Shown one piece after another: positions 8,265-16,529 of a DNA stretch of 64,000 nt. The number at the start of each line of letters is the position of its first letter. Position 1 is the first letter of the stretch. Made by a program: the position numbers and the translations under genes. The DNA lies in contig JAIUNU010000005.1 in assembly GCA_020161365.1 (NCBI GenBank), positions 186,001-250,000 on the forward strand. Reading direction: 5' to 3'. Below the pieces are notes generated by a model that was not told where the DNA came from, did no database searches, and worked only from the letters and a program-made list of their open reading frames with translations. Origin of the DNA: Pseudomonadota bacterium (GTDB lineage Bacteria > Pseudomonadota > Alphaproteobacteria > Caulobacterales > Caulobacteraceae).

Positions 8265-9959
8265 ATGACCGACACGGTCGCCGAGAAGACCAACGAGACT
8301 CTCATCCTGGCCGGCCTGACGGGCCTGTTGCGCGAGGCCGCCGACGCGGCGGGGCTGTTCGTGGCGGAGGCCAAACCGGCGGTCCTGGCGCACATTGCGC
8401 CAAATGGCGGCAAGGTCGACCGCAAGCTGGCCGACGTCCACCAGCATCGCGTCCACGGCTATGGCTGGTACGCTTCCTACGCCGAGCTGATGAACCAGGT
8501 CGCCGGCTGGGCCGAGCGGCTGGAGGCTGAAGGCCGCTTTGGCGAGATCGAGGCCCTGCTGGCCCAGCTCCTGTTCTCCGAATACTGCGCCCAATTGGTC
8601 GGCGGCATCCCGATGAACCAGGGCGAGATCGTCCGCCCGGCGCATCTGGTCGAGGACCGTGCGGTGCTGAACCGCCTCTATTCCAATGGCCTGATGAAGC
8701 TGATGGTCGAGGGCGGGACCCAGGCCGTGAAGGCCCGCATCGCCCAGCGCCTGGCCGAGGCCCGTGGTCGCTCGACCCTGGAGCAGACCGGTCTCGACGA
8801 GACGTTCGAGATGATCCGCGACCAGTTCCATGCCTTCGCCGAGGAAAAGGTCACCCCCTTCGCCCACGAGTGGCACCTGAAGGACGAGCTGATCCCGCTG
8901 GAGCTGGTGCAGGAGCTGGGCGAGCTGGGCGTGTTCGGCCTGACCATCCCCGAGGAATTCGGCGGCAGCGGCATGGGCAAGACCGCCATGTGCGTGGTCT
9001 CCGAGGAGCTGTCGCGCGCCTGGATCGGCGTCGGCTCGCTGGCCACCCGCTCGGAGATCGCCGGCGAGCTGATCCTGACCGGCGGCACCGACGCCCAAAA
9101 GGAATACTGGCTGCCCAAGATCGCCAGCGCCGAGATCCTGCCGACCGCCGTCTTCACCGAGCCGAACACGGGCAGCGACCTTGGCGCCCTGCGCACCCGG
9201 GCGGAGCTCAAGGGCGATCAGTATGTGGTGACGGGCGCCAAGACCTGGATCACCCACGCCGCCCGCGCCGACGTGATGACCCTGCTGGTCCGCACCGACC
9301 CGGCCACCACCGACTATCGCGGCCTGTCGATGCTGCTGGCGCCCAAGCCGCGCGGCACGGACGAAAACCCCTTCCCCGCCGAGGGCATCAGCGGCGGCGA
9401 GATCGGCGTGATCGGCTATCGCGGCATGAAGGAATATGAGCTGGGCTTCGACGGCTTCACCGTGCCGGCGCAGAACCTGCTGGGCGGCGTCCCTGGCCAG
9501 GGCTTCAAGCAGCTGATGGCCACCTTCGAGAGCGCCCGCATCCAGACCGCCGCCCGCGCCGTGGGCGTGGCCCAGGCGGCGCTGGAGGTTGGCCTGTCCT
9601 ACGCGCTGGACCGCAAGCAGTTCGGCCAGCCGATCTTCGACTTCCCGCGCGTGCACAACAAGCTGGCCATGATGGCCGCCGAGATCATGGGCGTGCGCCA
9701 GCTGACCTATTTCGCCGCCCGCCAGAAGGACGAGGGCAAGCGCTGCGACCTCGAAGCCGGCATGGCCAAGCTGATCGCCGCCCGCGTCGCCTGGGCCGCC
9801 GCCGACAACGCCCTGCAGATTCACGGCGGCAACGGTTTCGCGATGGAATACGCCGCCAGCCGCCTGCTGGCCGACGCGCGGATCCTCAACATCTTCGAGG
9901 GGGCGGGGGAGATCCAGGCCCAGGTCATCGCGCGGCGCCTGCTGGACGGCGGGAACTAA
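8265..9959 (+). CDS. mcd: Acyl-CoA dehydrogenase, probably (2S)-methylsuccinyl-CoA dehydrogenase
   Basis: A 564-residue FAD enzyme: an N-terminal extension of about 140 residues, then a full acyl-CoA dehydrogenase fold (FAD and substrate motifs AVFTEPNTGSDLG and TWITHAARAD; C-terminal ILNIFEGAGEIQAQ with the catalytic-Glu position). The extension is characteristic of methylsuccinyl-CoA dehydrogenase of the ethylmalonyl-CoA pathway, which oxidises methylsuccinyl-CoA to mesaconyl-CoA. Nearby ccr and ecm strongly support this. The start at 8265 has GGGGAGCAAG upstream; the longer frame from 8178 has atypical sequence. The substrate is inferred from length and context. Confidence 0.85.
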   Translation: MTDTVAEKTNETLILAGLTGLLREAADAAGLFVAEAKPAVLAHIAPNGGKVDRKLADVHQHRVHGYGWYASYAELMNQVAGWAERLEAEGRFGEIEALLAQLLFSEYCAQLVGGIPMNQGEIVRPAHLVEDRAVLNRLYSNGLMKLMVEGGTQAVKARIAQRLAEARGRSTLEQTGLDETFEMIRDQFHAFAEEKVTPFAHEWHLKDELIPLELVQELGELGVFGLTIPEEFGGSGMGKTAMCVVSEELSRAWIGVGSLATRSEIAGELILTGGTDAQKEYWLPKIASAEILPTAVFTEPNTGSDLGALRTRAELKGDQYVVTGAKTWITHAARADVMTLLVRTDPATTDYRGLSMLLAPKPRGTDENPFPAEGISGGEIGVIGYRGMKEYELGFDGFTVPAQNLLGGVPGQGFKQLMATFESARIQTAARAVGVAQAALEVGLSYALDRKQFGQPIFDFPRVHNKLAMMAAEIMGVRQLTYFAARQKDEGKRCDLEAGMAKLIAARVAWAAADNALQIHGGNGFAMEYAASRLLADARILNIFEGAGEIQAQVIARRLLDGGN

Positions 9960-9965
9960 CGCCAA

Positions 9966-10098
9966 GACGCCCCCTCCGTCTCGCTGCGTATCCGCAGCGA
10001 TCCACCTCCCCCGCAAGCGGGGCAGGAGGCCAGTTTCCTCCTCACCCGCAAAGCGGGGGAGGTGGCGCGATGCGCAGCATCGTGACGGAGGGGGCGCT
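9966..10098. repeat. Palindromic intergenic element, family A
   Basis: About 133 bases with ends GCCCCCTCCGTC and GACGGAGGGGGCG and core CCACCTCCCCCGCAAGCGGG / GGGGGAGGTGGCGCGATGCG. It starts a few bases after the mcd stop and fills the gap to the next gene. Confidence 0.85.
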
Positions 10099-10160
10099 TG
10101 CGCCCTTGTCCGCCGCTGGAGCATCAGCTTAGCCTCGCGTCCTCATCCGAAGGACGCTCC

Positions 10161-11771
10161 ATGCTGACCACAACCCGCCGCGCCGCCCTGATCTCAGGCC
10201 TCGCCACCACCGGCCTGGCGGCGTTTGGGAACCGAGCCTTCGCGCAAGAGACCGGCGCGGTCGGTGCGGCGGTCGACCGGTTCGCCCATGAGGTGATGGC
10301 GGCGTTCCCCGACCAGCCGGGCCTCGGGATCACCGTGGTCGAGAACGGCCAGATCACCCTGGCCAAGGGCTATGGCGTCAAGACGCTGGGCGGCCAGGAC
10401 CGCTGCGACGCCACCACCGTCTTCGGCATCGCCTCCAACACCAAGGCGATGACCGCCGCCCTGCTGGCCATTCTGGTCGACGAGGGACGGGTCGAGTGGG
10501 ACGCGCCGGTCACGAAGTATCTGCCGGACTTCCAGATGAAGGATCCGATCGTCACCAAGCTGCTGACGGTGCGCGACCTCCTCGTGCATCGCAGCGGCCT
10601 GTCCCTGGGCGCCGGGGACCTGATGATCTGGCCCGCGCCCACCCATACCCGGGCCGAGATCGTGGCCGGCCTGAAGCACTTGCCGATCGGCGGACAGTTC
10701 CGGGGCGGCTACGCCTATGACAACGTCCTCTATGTCGTCGCCGGGGCGGTGATCGAGGCGGTCACGGGCCAGACCTGGGAGCAGGTGATCAAGGCGCGGA
10801 TCTTCGACCCGCTGGGCATGAGCAACACCGTCTCCAGCCCGCGCCTCGTCGACCAGTCCCGCCGCGCCCTTCCGCACGCGCGCCTGGGCCCGCCGGTGCG
10901 GGGGCTGGGGCCGCAGAAGGTGCTGCCGTTCGACGCCAGCTTCGACGCGGCGGGGCCTGCGGGCGGGGTCAATTCCTGTCCGGCCGATATCGGCAAGTGG
11001 ATGCAGGCGCAGCTGGGCCTTGGCCTCTCGGCCGACGGCAAGCGGCTGTGGAGCGAAGCCCAGGCCCGCGAGATGTGGAAGCCGCAGACCATCACCAGCT
11101 GGTCGGACGGTCCGTCCAACGAGAATCCGGCGCGGCCGTCGCTTCAGGCCTATGCGCTGGGCTGGTACGTCCAGGATCACCGCGGCGAGCGGCTGCTGTG
11201 GCACACTGGGGGGCTAGCGGGGTTCATCTCCTATACGGGCCTGCTGCCCGGTCGAAAGTCCGGGATCATGGTCATGACCAACGCCGAGGAGAACCCGGTG
11301 CTGCGGTCACTGCGCTTCGGAGGACCGGACCGGCTGCAGGGCCGCAGCGACTTCGACTGGATCGCCTCGTCCAAGCGCGTCCAGGCCGAGGCAGACGCCA
11401 AGACGATCAAGGACGCTGCAGCCGCCACCACGCCCAAGGGCGGTGGCGCGCCCCCCAGCCTGCCGCTGGAGGCCTATGCAGGCGTCTATCGCGATCCCTG
11501 GTACGGTACGGTGACGATCAGCGTGACCGGCAAGGGCAAGAAGAAGGGGCTCTATGTCTCGTTCGACAAGACCCCGCTGCTGCGCGGCAAGCTCGCGCCG
11601 TTCGACGGCGAGACATTCATCACCACCTTCGAGGACCGCACCCAGGAAGACGCGTTCTTCACCTTCGACATCAAGGACGGCAAGGCGGTTTCGGCCCTGG
11701 TCAAGGCGGTCTCGCCTCTGGCCGACTTCAGCTACGACTACCACGACCTGCGGCTGACGCGGGAAGGGTAG
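10161..11771 (+). CDS. Exported serine hydrolase of the beta-lactamase/PBP4* family
   Basis: A 536-residue protein with a Tat-type signal (TTRRAALISGLATTG, ending AFAQ). The serine beta-lactamase fold shows SNTK (SxxK, near residue 98), the YDN tyrosine motif and HTGG (KTG-like). The last ~110 residues form a beta domain typical of DUF3471 (LPLEAYAGVYRDPWYG). These enzymes act as esterases, D-amino-acid peptidases or amidases in the periplasm. The gene lies between mcd and ccr but has no evident role in that pathway. Start ATG 10161. Confidence 0.88.
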   Translation: MLTTTRRAALISGLATTGLAAFGNRAFAQETGAVGAAVDRFAHEVMAAFPDQPGLGITVVENGQITLAKGYGVKTLGGQDRCDATTVFGIASNTKAMTAALLAILVDEGRVEWDAPVTKYLPDFQMKDPIVTKLLTVRDLLVHRSGLSLGAGDLMIWPAPTHTRAEIVAGLKHLPIGGQFRGGYAYDNVLYVVAGAVIEAVTGQTWEQVIKARIFDPLGMSNTVSSPRLVDQSRRALPHARLGPPVRGLGPQKVLPFDASFDAAGPAGGVNSCPADIGKWMQAQLGLGLSADGKRLWSEAQAREMWKPQTITSWSDGPSNENPARPSLQAYALGWYVQDHRGERLLWHTGGLAGFISYTGLLPGRKSGIMVMTNAEENPVLRSLRFGGPDRLQGRSDFDWIASSKRVQAEADAKTIKDAAAATTPKGGGAPPSLPLEAYAGVYRDPWYGTVTISVTGKGKKKGLYVSFDKTPLLRGKLAPFDGETFITTFEDRTQEDAFFTFDIKDGKAVSALVKAVSPLADFSYDYHDLRLTREG

Positions 11772-11805
11772 GGCGGACGGCGCGGGCCGCCCGCCTCCAC
11801 GAACC

Positions 11806-13080
11806 TCAGTGCTCGCCGCTCAGTTCCTGCACTTCCTCGAACGTGCGCAGGCCGGGACGCTGGGCGCAGACCAGCACAGCCATGTTCCCCGGCAGGTGCT
11901 GGTTGGCCAGCATCTTCTCGTGGGCGGCCGGGATCTGGTCCCAGGGGAACACTTCCGACAGGCAGGGGTCGACGCGGCGGTCGACGACCAGCTGGTTGGC
12001 GGCGCTGGCCTGCATCAGGTTGGCGAAGTGGCTGCCCTGCACGCGCTTCTGGCGCATCCACAGGAAGCGGGCGTCCATGGTCAGGTTGAAGCCCGAGGTG
12101 CCGGCGCAGATCACGACCATGCCGCCGCGCTTGACCAGGAACACCGACACCGGGAAGGTCTGCTCGCCAGGGTGCTCGAACACCATGTCGACGTCCTTGT
12201 TGCCGGTGATCTGCCAGATCGCCTTACCGAACTTGCGGCTTTCCTTCATGTAGTCGTTGAACTCGGGGCCGTTCACCTTCGGCAGCTGGCCCCAGCAGTT
12301 GAACTCCTTGCGGTTCAGCACCGCCTTGGCGCCCATCGACAGCACGAACTCGCGCTTGTCGTCGTCGCTGACCACGCCGATGGCGTTGGCGCCGGCGACG
12401 GCGGCCAGTTGGGTGGCGAAGACGCCGAGACCGCCCGAGGCGCCCCAGACCAGCACGTTCTGGCCGGGCTTCAGCTCATGCGGCTTGTGGCCGAACAGCA
12501 TGCGGTAGGCGGTCGCCAGGGTCAGGGTGTAGCAAGCGGCCTCTTCCCAGGTCAGGTGCTTGGGGCGCGGCAGCAATTGTCGCGATTGGACCCGGCAGAA
12601 CTGGGCGAAACTGCCGTCCGGCGTCTCGTAGCCCCAGATCCGCTGGCTGGACGAGAACATCGGGTCGCCGCCGTTGCACTCCTCGTCGTCGCCGTCGTCC
12701 TGGTTACAGTGGATGACGACCTCGTCGCCCAGCTTCCACCGCTTCACCTTGGCCCCGACCTTCCAGACGATGCCCGAAGCGTCGGACCCGGCGATGTGAT
12801 AGGGCTGCTTGTGGCCGTCCAGCGGGCTGATCGGCTCGCCCAGCGCGGCCCAGACGCCGTTGTAATTGACGCCGGCGGCCATCACGAGGACCAGAACCTC
12901 GTCCTCGCCGATCTCCCAGGTGGGCACCACCTCGACCTGCATGGCGGTGGCGGGCTTGCCGTGGCGCTCCTTGCGGATGCTCCAGGCGTACATGTTTTTC
13001 GGCACGTGGAAGGCCGGCGGGATCTCACCGATCTCGTACAGGTCCTTCAGCTCGGTCTTCTCAAGCGTCTGAATCGTCAT
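11806..13080 (-). CDS. ccr: Crotonyl-CoA carboxylase/reductase
   Basis: A 424-residue medium-chain dehydrogenase/reductase that reductively carboxylates crotonyl-CoA to ethylmalonyl-CoA with NADPH and CO2, the key step of the ethylmalonyl-CoA pathway for acetyl-CoA assimilation. Evidence: the opening region with ELKDLYEIGEIPP, MAAGVNYNGVWAALGEP, the IAGSDASG and GDEVVIHCN zinc-less MDR segment, NADP-binding WGASGGLGVFATQLA, and the late GSHFANLMQA segment holding a His expected for the CO2 site. The start at 13080 has GGGGAGTGAG upstream on the minus strand. It is transcribed away from the crotonase/ecm genes. Confidence 0.95.
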   Translation of the reverse strand: MTIQTLEKTELKDLYEIGEIPPAFHVPKNMYAWSIRKERHGKPATAMQVEVVPTWEIGEDEVLVLVMAAGVNYNGVWAALGEPISPLDGHKQPYHIAGSDASGIVWKVGAKVKRWKLGDEVVIHCNQDDGDDEECNGGDPMFSSSQRIWGYETPDGSFAQFCRVQSRQLLPRPKHLTWEEAACYTLTLATAYRMLFGHKPHELKPGQNVLVWGASGGLGVFATQLAAVAGANAIGVVSDDDKREFVLSMGAKAVLNRKEFNCWGQLPKVNGPEFNDYMKESRKFGKAIWQITGNKDVDMVFEHPGEQTFPVSVFLVKRGGMVVICAGTSGFNLTMDARFLWMRQKRVQGSHFANLMQASAANQLVVDRRVDPCLSEVFPWDQIPAAHEKMLANQHLPGNMAVLVCAQRPGLRTFEEVQELSGEH

Positions 13081-13334
13081 CTCACTCCCCGTCCTTCCGC
13101 GCTGCAACAACGCGCAAAGGTCAAACTCGGCTGCGCTGCCCGGCGGTCGAAACGCGAAAAAGTTCCGCCGCAGGGTCGTTTTTGGGCTCCGGGCGCAAAA
13201 TTGATCCCGGAATGCCCCTACGCTGAGACAAGTGTTTAAACCTGGCAAGCAGAATCTTTGTGCGCCGCAACATCGGGGCGGACTCTCGCAGGGGGAAGGT
13301 TGCGGCGCGCGGCGCGACGGGCCACGCTGGCGGC

Positions 13335-14066
13335 ATGATCCACCTGTCCCACCCCGAGGCCGGCGTTGCTCTGGTCGAGCTCGACGTCGCGCCGGCCAAT
13401 GTCCTGGCCATGGCCGAACGCGCGCGCCTGCTGGAGGCTTTCGCCGCCATCGACGCCGACCGTACGGTGCGCGTGGCGATCCTTACCGGGCGCCACGGCG
13501 CCTTCTGCACCGGCGACGACTTGGCCGAGTCGCTGTCGCGCGACATCCCGACCCAGACGGCGGCCATCCTGCATTTCCTGGACATGTGCGACCGCATCGC
13601 CGCCGTCCGCGTCCCGGTGATCGCCGTCATCGACGGCTGGTGCATCGGCGGCGGGCTGGAGCTGGCGCTCGCCTGCGACATCCGCCTGGCCGGGCCGCGC
13701 GCCAGCTTCGCCTGCTCGGCGGTGCGGATGGGCCTGACCGCCTCGGCCGACCGCCTGACGAAGTTGGTCGGGGAGAGCCGCGCCAAGCCGCACCTGCTGA
13801 CCGGCGCCCCGTTCGACGCGGCGCGGGCCCTGGCCGACGGGATCGTGGCCGAGGTCCACCCGTCGGAAGGGCTGCTGCCGGCCGCGCTGGACATGGCGCG
13901 CATCATCGCCTCCCGCGCGCCCCTGGCGATCGAGGCGACCAAGCGTGTGGCGTCGGGCCTCTGTGCGACGGCTGACGAGATCCCGGCCCTCGCCGCTTCG
14001 GCGGACCACGCCGAGGCGCGGGCGGCGTTCATCGGCAAGCGGCCGGCGGTGTTTACGGGGCGTTAA
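13335..14066 (+). CDS. Crotonase (enoyl-CoA hydratase/isomerase) family protein
   Basis: A 243-residue crotonase-fold enzyme. Oxyanion-hole motifs are present (HGAFCTGDDLAES; WCIGGGLELALACDIRLAG, with the first catalytic Glu position kept). The second classical Glu (the QPE motif) is replaced: the segment reads FACSAVRMGL. So it is unlikely to be an ordinary hydratase; a decarboxylase, hydrolase or isomerase is more likely. It lies between ccr and ecm, so its substrate may be an ethylmalonyl-CoA pathway thioester; this is inference. Start ATG 13335. Confidence 0.85.
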   Translation: MIHLSHPEAGVALVELDVAPANVLAMAERARLLEAFAAIDADRTVRVAILTGRHGAFCTGDDLAESLSRDIPTQTAAILHFLDMCDRIAAVRVPVIAVIDGWCIGGGLELALACDIRLAGPRASFACSAVRMGLTASADRLTKLVGESRAKPHLLTGAPFDAARALADGIVAEVHPSEGLLPAALDMARIIASRAPLAIEATKRVASGLCATADEIPALAASADHAEARAAFIGKRPAVFTGR

Positions 14067-14086
14067 ACGGCGCCTAGCCTCCCGCC

Positions 14087-14443
14087 ATGACCACGCCTCC
14101 GCCTTCGTCTTTCAAGCCCATCGTTCTCACCGACGCCCGAGGTGTCGCGTTCCTCGAGCGCCATCCCGCGACCCACAAGGTGGTGACAACACCTTCGCAG
14201 GCAGGGCTGATCGAGACGGCGCTGCATTTCCGAGATGGCGCGGCCGTGCCTCCCGACGACCAATGGGCGATGCCGAACGCCAACGTTCCCCAAGATCGTG
14301 AAGCCGACCTGTGTTTCGAGAACAGCGGCCATGCGCCGCCGCTCGGCTTCTGGGTGACCCACCCTGATATTCTGGCCTGGACGACTTCGGCCCTCGACGA
14401 CGCGTCGGGGGACTGGTGGGTCAAGGTCTGGGTAAAGCGCTGA
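14087..14443 (+). CDS. Hypothetical protein
   Basis: A 118-residue protein that I do not recognise. It has a short Pro-rich start and then a compact mixed domain with many Trp and His residues (DDQWAMP, GFWVTHPDILAW, DWWVKVWVKR). There is no signal peptide. It is 20 bases after the crotonase stop and 97 bases before ecm, so it may be co-transcribed. The ribosome binding site is poor, and the opposite strand is also open, so the call is moderate. Confidence 0.55.
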   Translation: MTTPPPSSFKPIVLTDARGVAFLERHPATHKVVTTPSQAGLIETALHFRDGAAVPPDDQWAMPNANVPQDREADLCFENSGHAPPLGFWVTHPDILAWTTSALDDASGDWWVKVWVKR

Positions 14444-14540
14444 GGCGGCCGGTTCGCATCCGCGAAATCCATATTGCGCCGCAACAAATCCCGGCTCATG
14501 ATCGGCGATAATCAAGAACGAGAAACGCCGGGAGTTCGTC

Positions 14541-16529
14541 ATGTCCGCCAAGCCGTATCAGCACGCGCCCGATCCGCCGTGGATCTTCCGCACCTATGCC
14601 GGCCACTCGACGGCGGAGAAGTCGAACGCGCTCTATCGGGCGAACCTGGCCAAGGGTCAGACGGGCCTGTCGGTGGCCTTCGACCTGCCCACCCAGACCG
14701 GCTACGATCCCGATCACATCCTGGCGCGCGGCGAGGTCGGCAAGGTCGGGGTGCCGATCAGCCATCTGGGCGACATGCGCCAGCTCTTCAGCGAGATCCC
14801 GCTGGAGAAGATGAACACCTCCATGACCATCAACGCCCCGGCGGCGTGGCTGCTGGCCATGTACGTGGCGCTGGCCGATGAGCAGGGCGCCGACCGCAAG
14901 CTGCTGCAGGGCACCACCCAGAACGACCTGATCAAGGAGTACCTCTCCCGGGGCACCTACATCTTCCCGCCGGGTCCGTCCTTAAGGCTGATCGGCGACA
15001 TGATCGCCTGGTGCTACCGCGAGGTTCCCAAGTGGAACCCGATGAACGTCTGCAGCTACCACCTGCAAGAAGCCGGGGCGACGCCGGAGCAGGAGCTGGC
15101 CTTCGCGCTCGCCACCGCCATTTCGGTGCTCGACACGGTCAAGGCCGGCGGCCAGGTTCCGGACGAGGACTTCGAGATCGTCGCCTCGCGGATCAGCTTC
15201 TTCGTCAACGCGGGCGTGCGGTTTGTCACCGAGCTGTGCAAGATGCGCAGCTTCACCAAGCTGTGGGACCAGATCCTGCTGGAGCGCTACGGCGTTCAGG
15301 ACAAGAAGGCCCGCCGCTTCCGCTATGGGGTGCAGGTCAACTCTCTGGGGCTGACCGAGCAGCAGCCTGAGAACAACGTCTACCGCATTCTCATCGAGGC
15401 CCTGGCCGTCACGCTCAGCAAGGACGCCCGCTGCCGGGCCCTGCAGCTACCGGCCTGGAACGAAGCCCTGGGCCTGCCGCGCCCGTTCGACCAGCAGTGG
15501 TCGCTGCGCCTTCAGCAGGTGCTGGCCTATGAGACCGACCTTCTGGAGTACGAAGACCTGTTCGACGGCTCCCACGTCGTCGAGGCCAAGGTCGCCGAAC
15601 TGTCGAAGGGCGCGCTGGAGCAACTGGCGCTGATCGACGAAATGGGCGGGGCCGCGAGCGCGATCGACTACATGAAGTCCGAACTCGTCGCCTCCAACGC
15701 CAAGCGGGTGCGCGCGGTCGAGACCGGCGACATGACGGTGGTCGGCGTCAACCGTTGGACCGAGACCGAGGCCTCGCCGCTGTCGGCGGGCGAAGGCGCG
15801 ATCGAGACCGTCGACCCGCGCCTGGAGGCCGAGGTCGTGGCGCGCATCAAGACCTGGCGCGAGGCCCGTGACGCCGCGGCGGTCGAGTCCGCCCTGGCCG
15901 AGCTGAAGGCCGCCGCCCGCGAGGGCCGCAACGTCATGGAGCCCTCGATCGCGGCCGCCAAGGCCGGCGTCACCACCGGCGAATGGTCCGGCGCCCTGCG
16001 CGAAGTGTTCGGCGAATATCGCGGTCCCACCGGGGTCGCCGTAGTGGTCTCGACGGGCGAGGCCGAGGATGTCGAGGCGGTGAAGGCCGAGGTCGAGCGC
16101 GTCTCGCAGATGCTGGGCCGCACGCTGACCTATCTTGTCGGCAAGCCGGGTCTGGACGGTCACTCCAACGGCGCAGAGCAGATCGCCACCCGCGCCCGCG
16201 CCTGCGGCATGGAGGTCGTCTATGACGGCATCCGCTCGACGCCCGAAGAGATCGTCCGCCGCGCCAAGGAAAGCCGCGCCCACGTGGTGGGGCTATCGAT
16301 CCTGTCGGGTTCGCACCTGGATCTGGTGCAGGAGGTCATCCGCGTCATGCGCGCCGAGGGCCTGGGCGACATCCCCGTGGTGGCCGGCGGCATCATCCCG
16401 CCCGACGACGCGCTGATCCTGAAGCAGATGGGCGTGGCGCGGATCTACACGCCCAAGGACTTCAAGATCACCGATATCATGGGCGACGTGGTGAAGCTGG
16501 TTGAGGCGGCGGCGCTGGCGGAGGCCTAG
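14541..16529 (+). CDS. ecm: Ethylmalonyl-CoA mutase (B12-dependent)
   Basis: A 662-residue adenosylcobalamin-dependent mutase of the methylmalonyl-CoA mutase family. It has an N-terminal TIM barrel (PPWIFRTYAGHSTAEKSNALY, SVAFDLPTQTGYDPDH) and a C-terminal B12-binding domain with DxHxxG as DGHSNG near residue 538, then the SGSH and GGIIP motifs. Length and the adjacent ccr fit ethylmalonyl-CoA mutase, which makes methylsuccinyl-CoA; no separate small subunit is present. Ribosome site GGGAG at 14529. Its stop overlaps the stop of the convergent MFS gene by four bases. Confidence 0.93.
   Translation: MSAKPYQHAPDPPWIFRTYAGHSTAEKSNALYRANLAKGQTGLSVAFDLPTQTGYDPDHILARGEVGKVGVPISHLGDMRQLFSEIPLEKMNTSMTINAPAAWLLAMYVALADEQGADRKLLQGTTQNDLIKEYLSRGTYIFPPGPSLRLIGDMIAWCYREVPKWNPMNVCSYHLQEAGATPEQELAFALATAISVLDTVKAGGQVPDEDFEIVASRISFFVNAGVRFVTELCKMRSFTKLWDQILLERYGVQDKKARRFRYGVQVNSLGLTEQQPENNVYRILIEALAVTLSKDARCRALQLPAWNEALGLPRPFDQQWSLRLQQVLAYETDLLEYEDLFDGSHVVEAKVAELSKGALEQLALIDEMGGAASAIDYMKSELVASNAKRVRAVETGDMTVVGVNRWTETEASPLSAGEGAIETVDPRLEAEVVARIKTWREARDAAAVESALAELKAAAREGRNVMEPSIAAAKAGVTTGEWSGALREVFGEYRGPTGVAVVVSTGEAEDVEAVKAEVERVSQMLGRTLTYLVGKPGLDGHSNGAEQIATRARACGMEVVYDGIRSTPEEIVRRAKESRAHVVGLSILSGSHLDLVQEVIRVMRAEGLGDIPVVAGGIIPPDDALILKQMGVARIYTPKDFKITDIMGDVVKLVEAAALAEA

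Noticed and set aside
8028..10124. 698-residue minus-strand frame
   Set aside because: Antisense to mcd and overlapping the GST gene; composition typical of a shadow frame.
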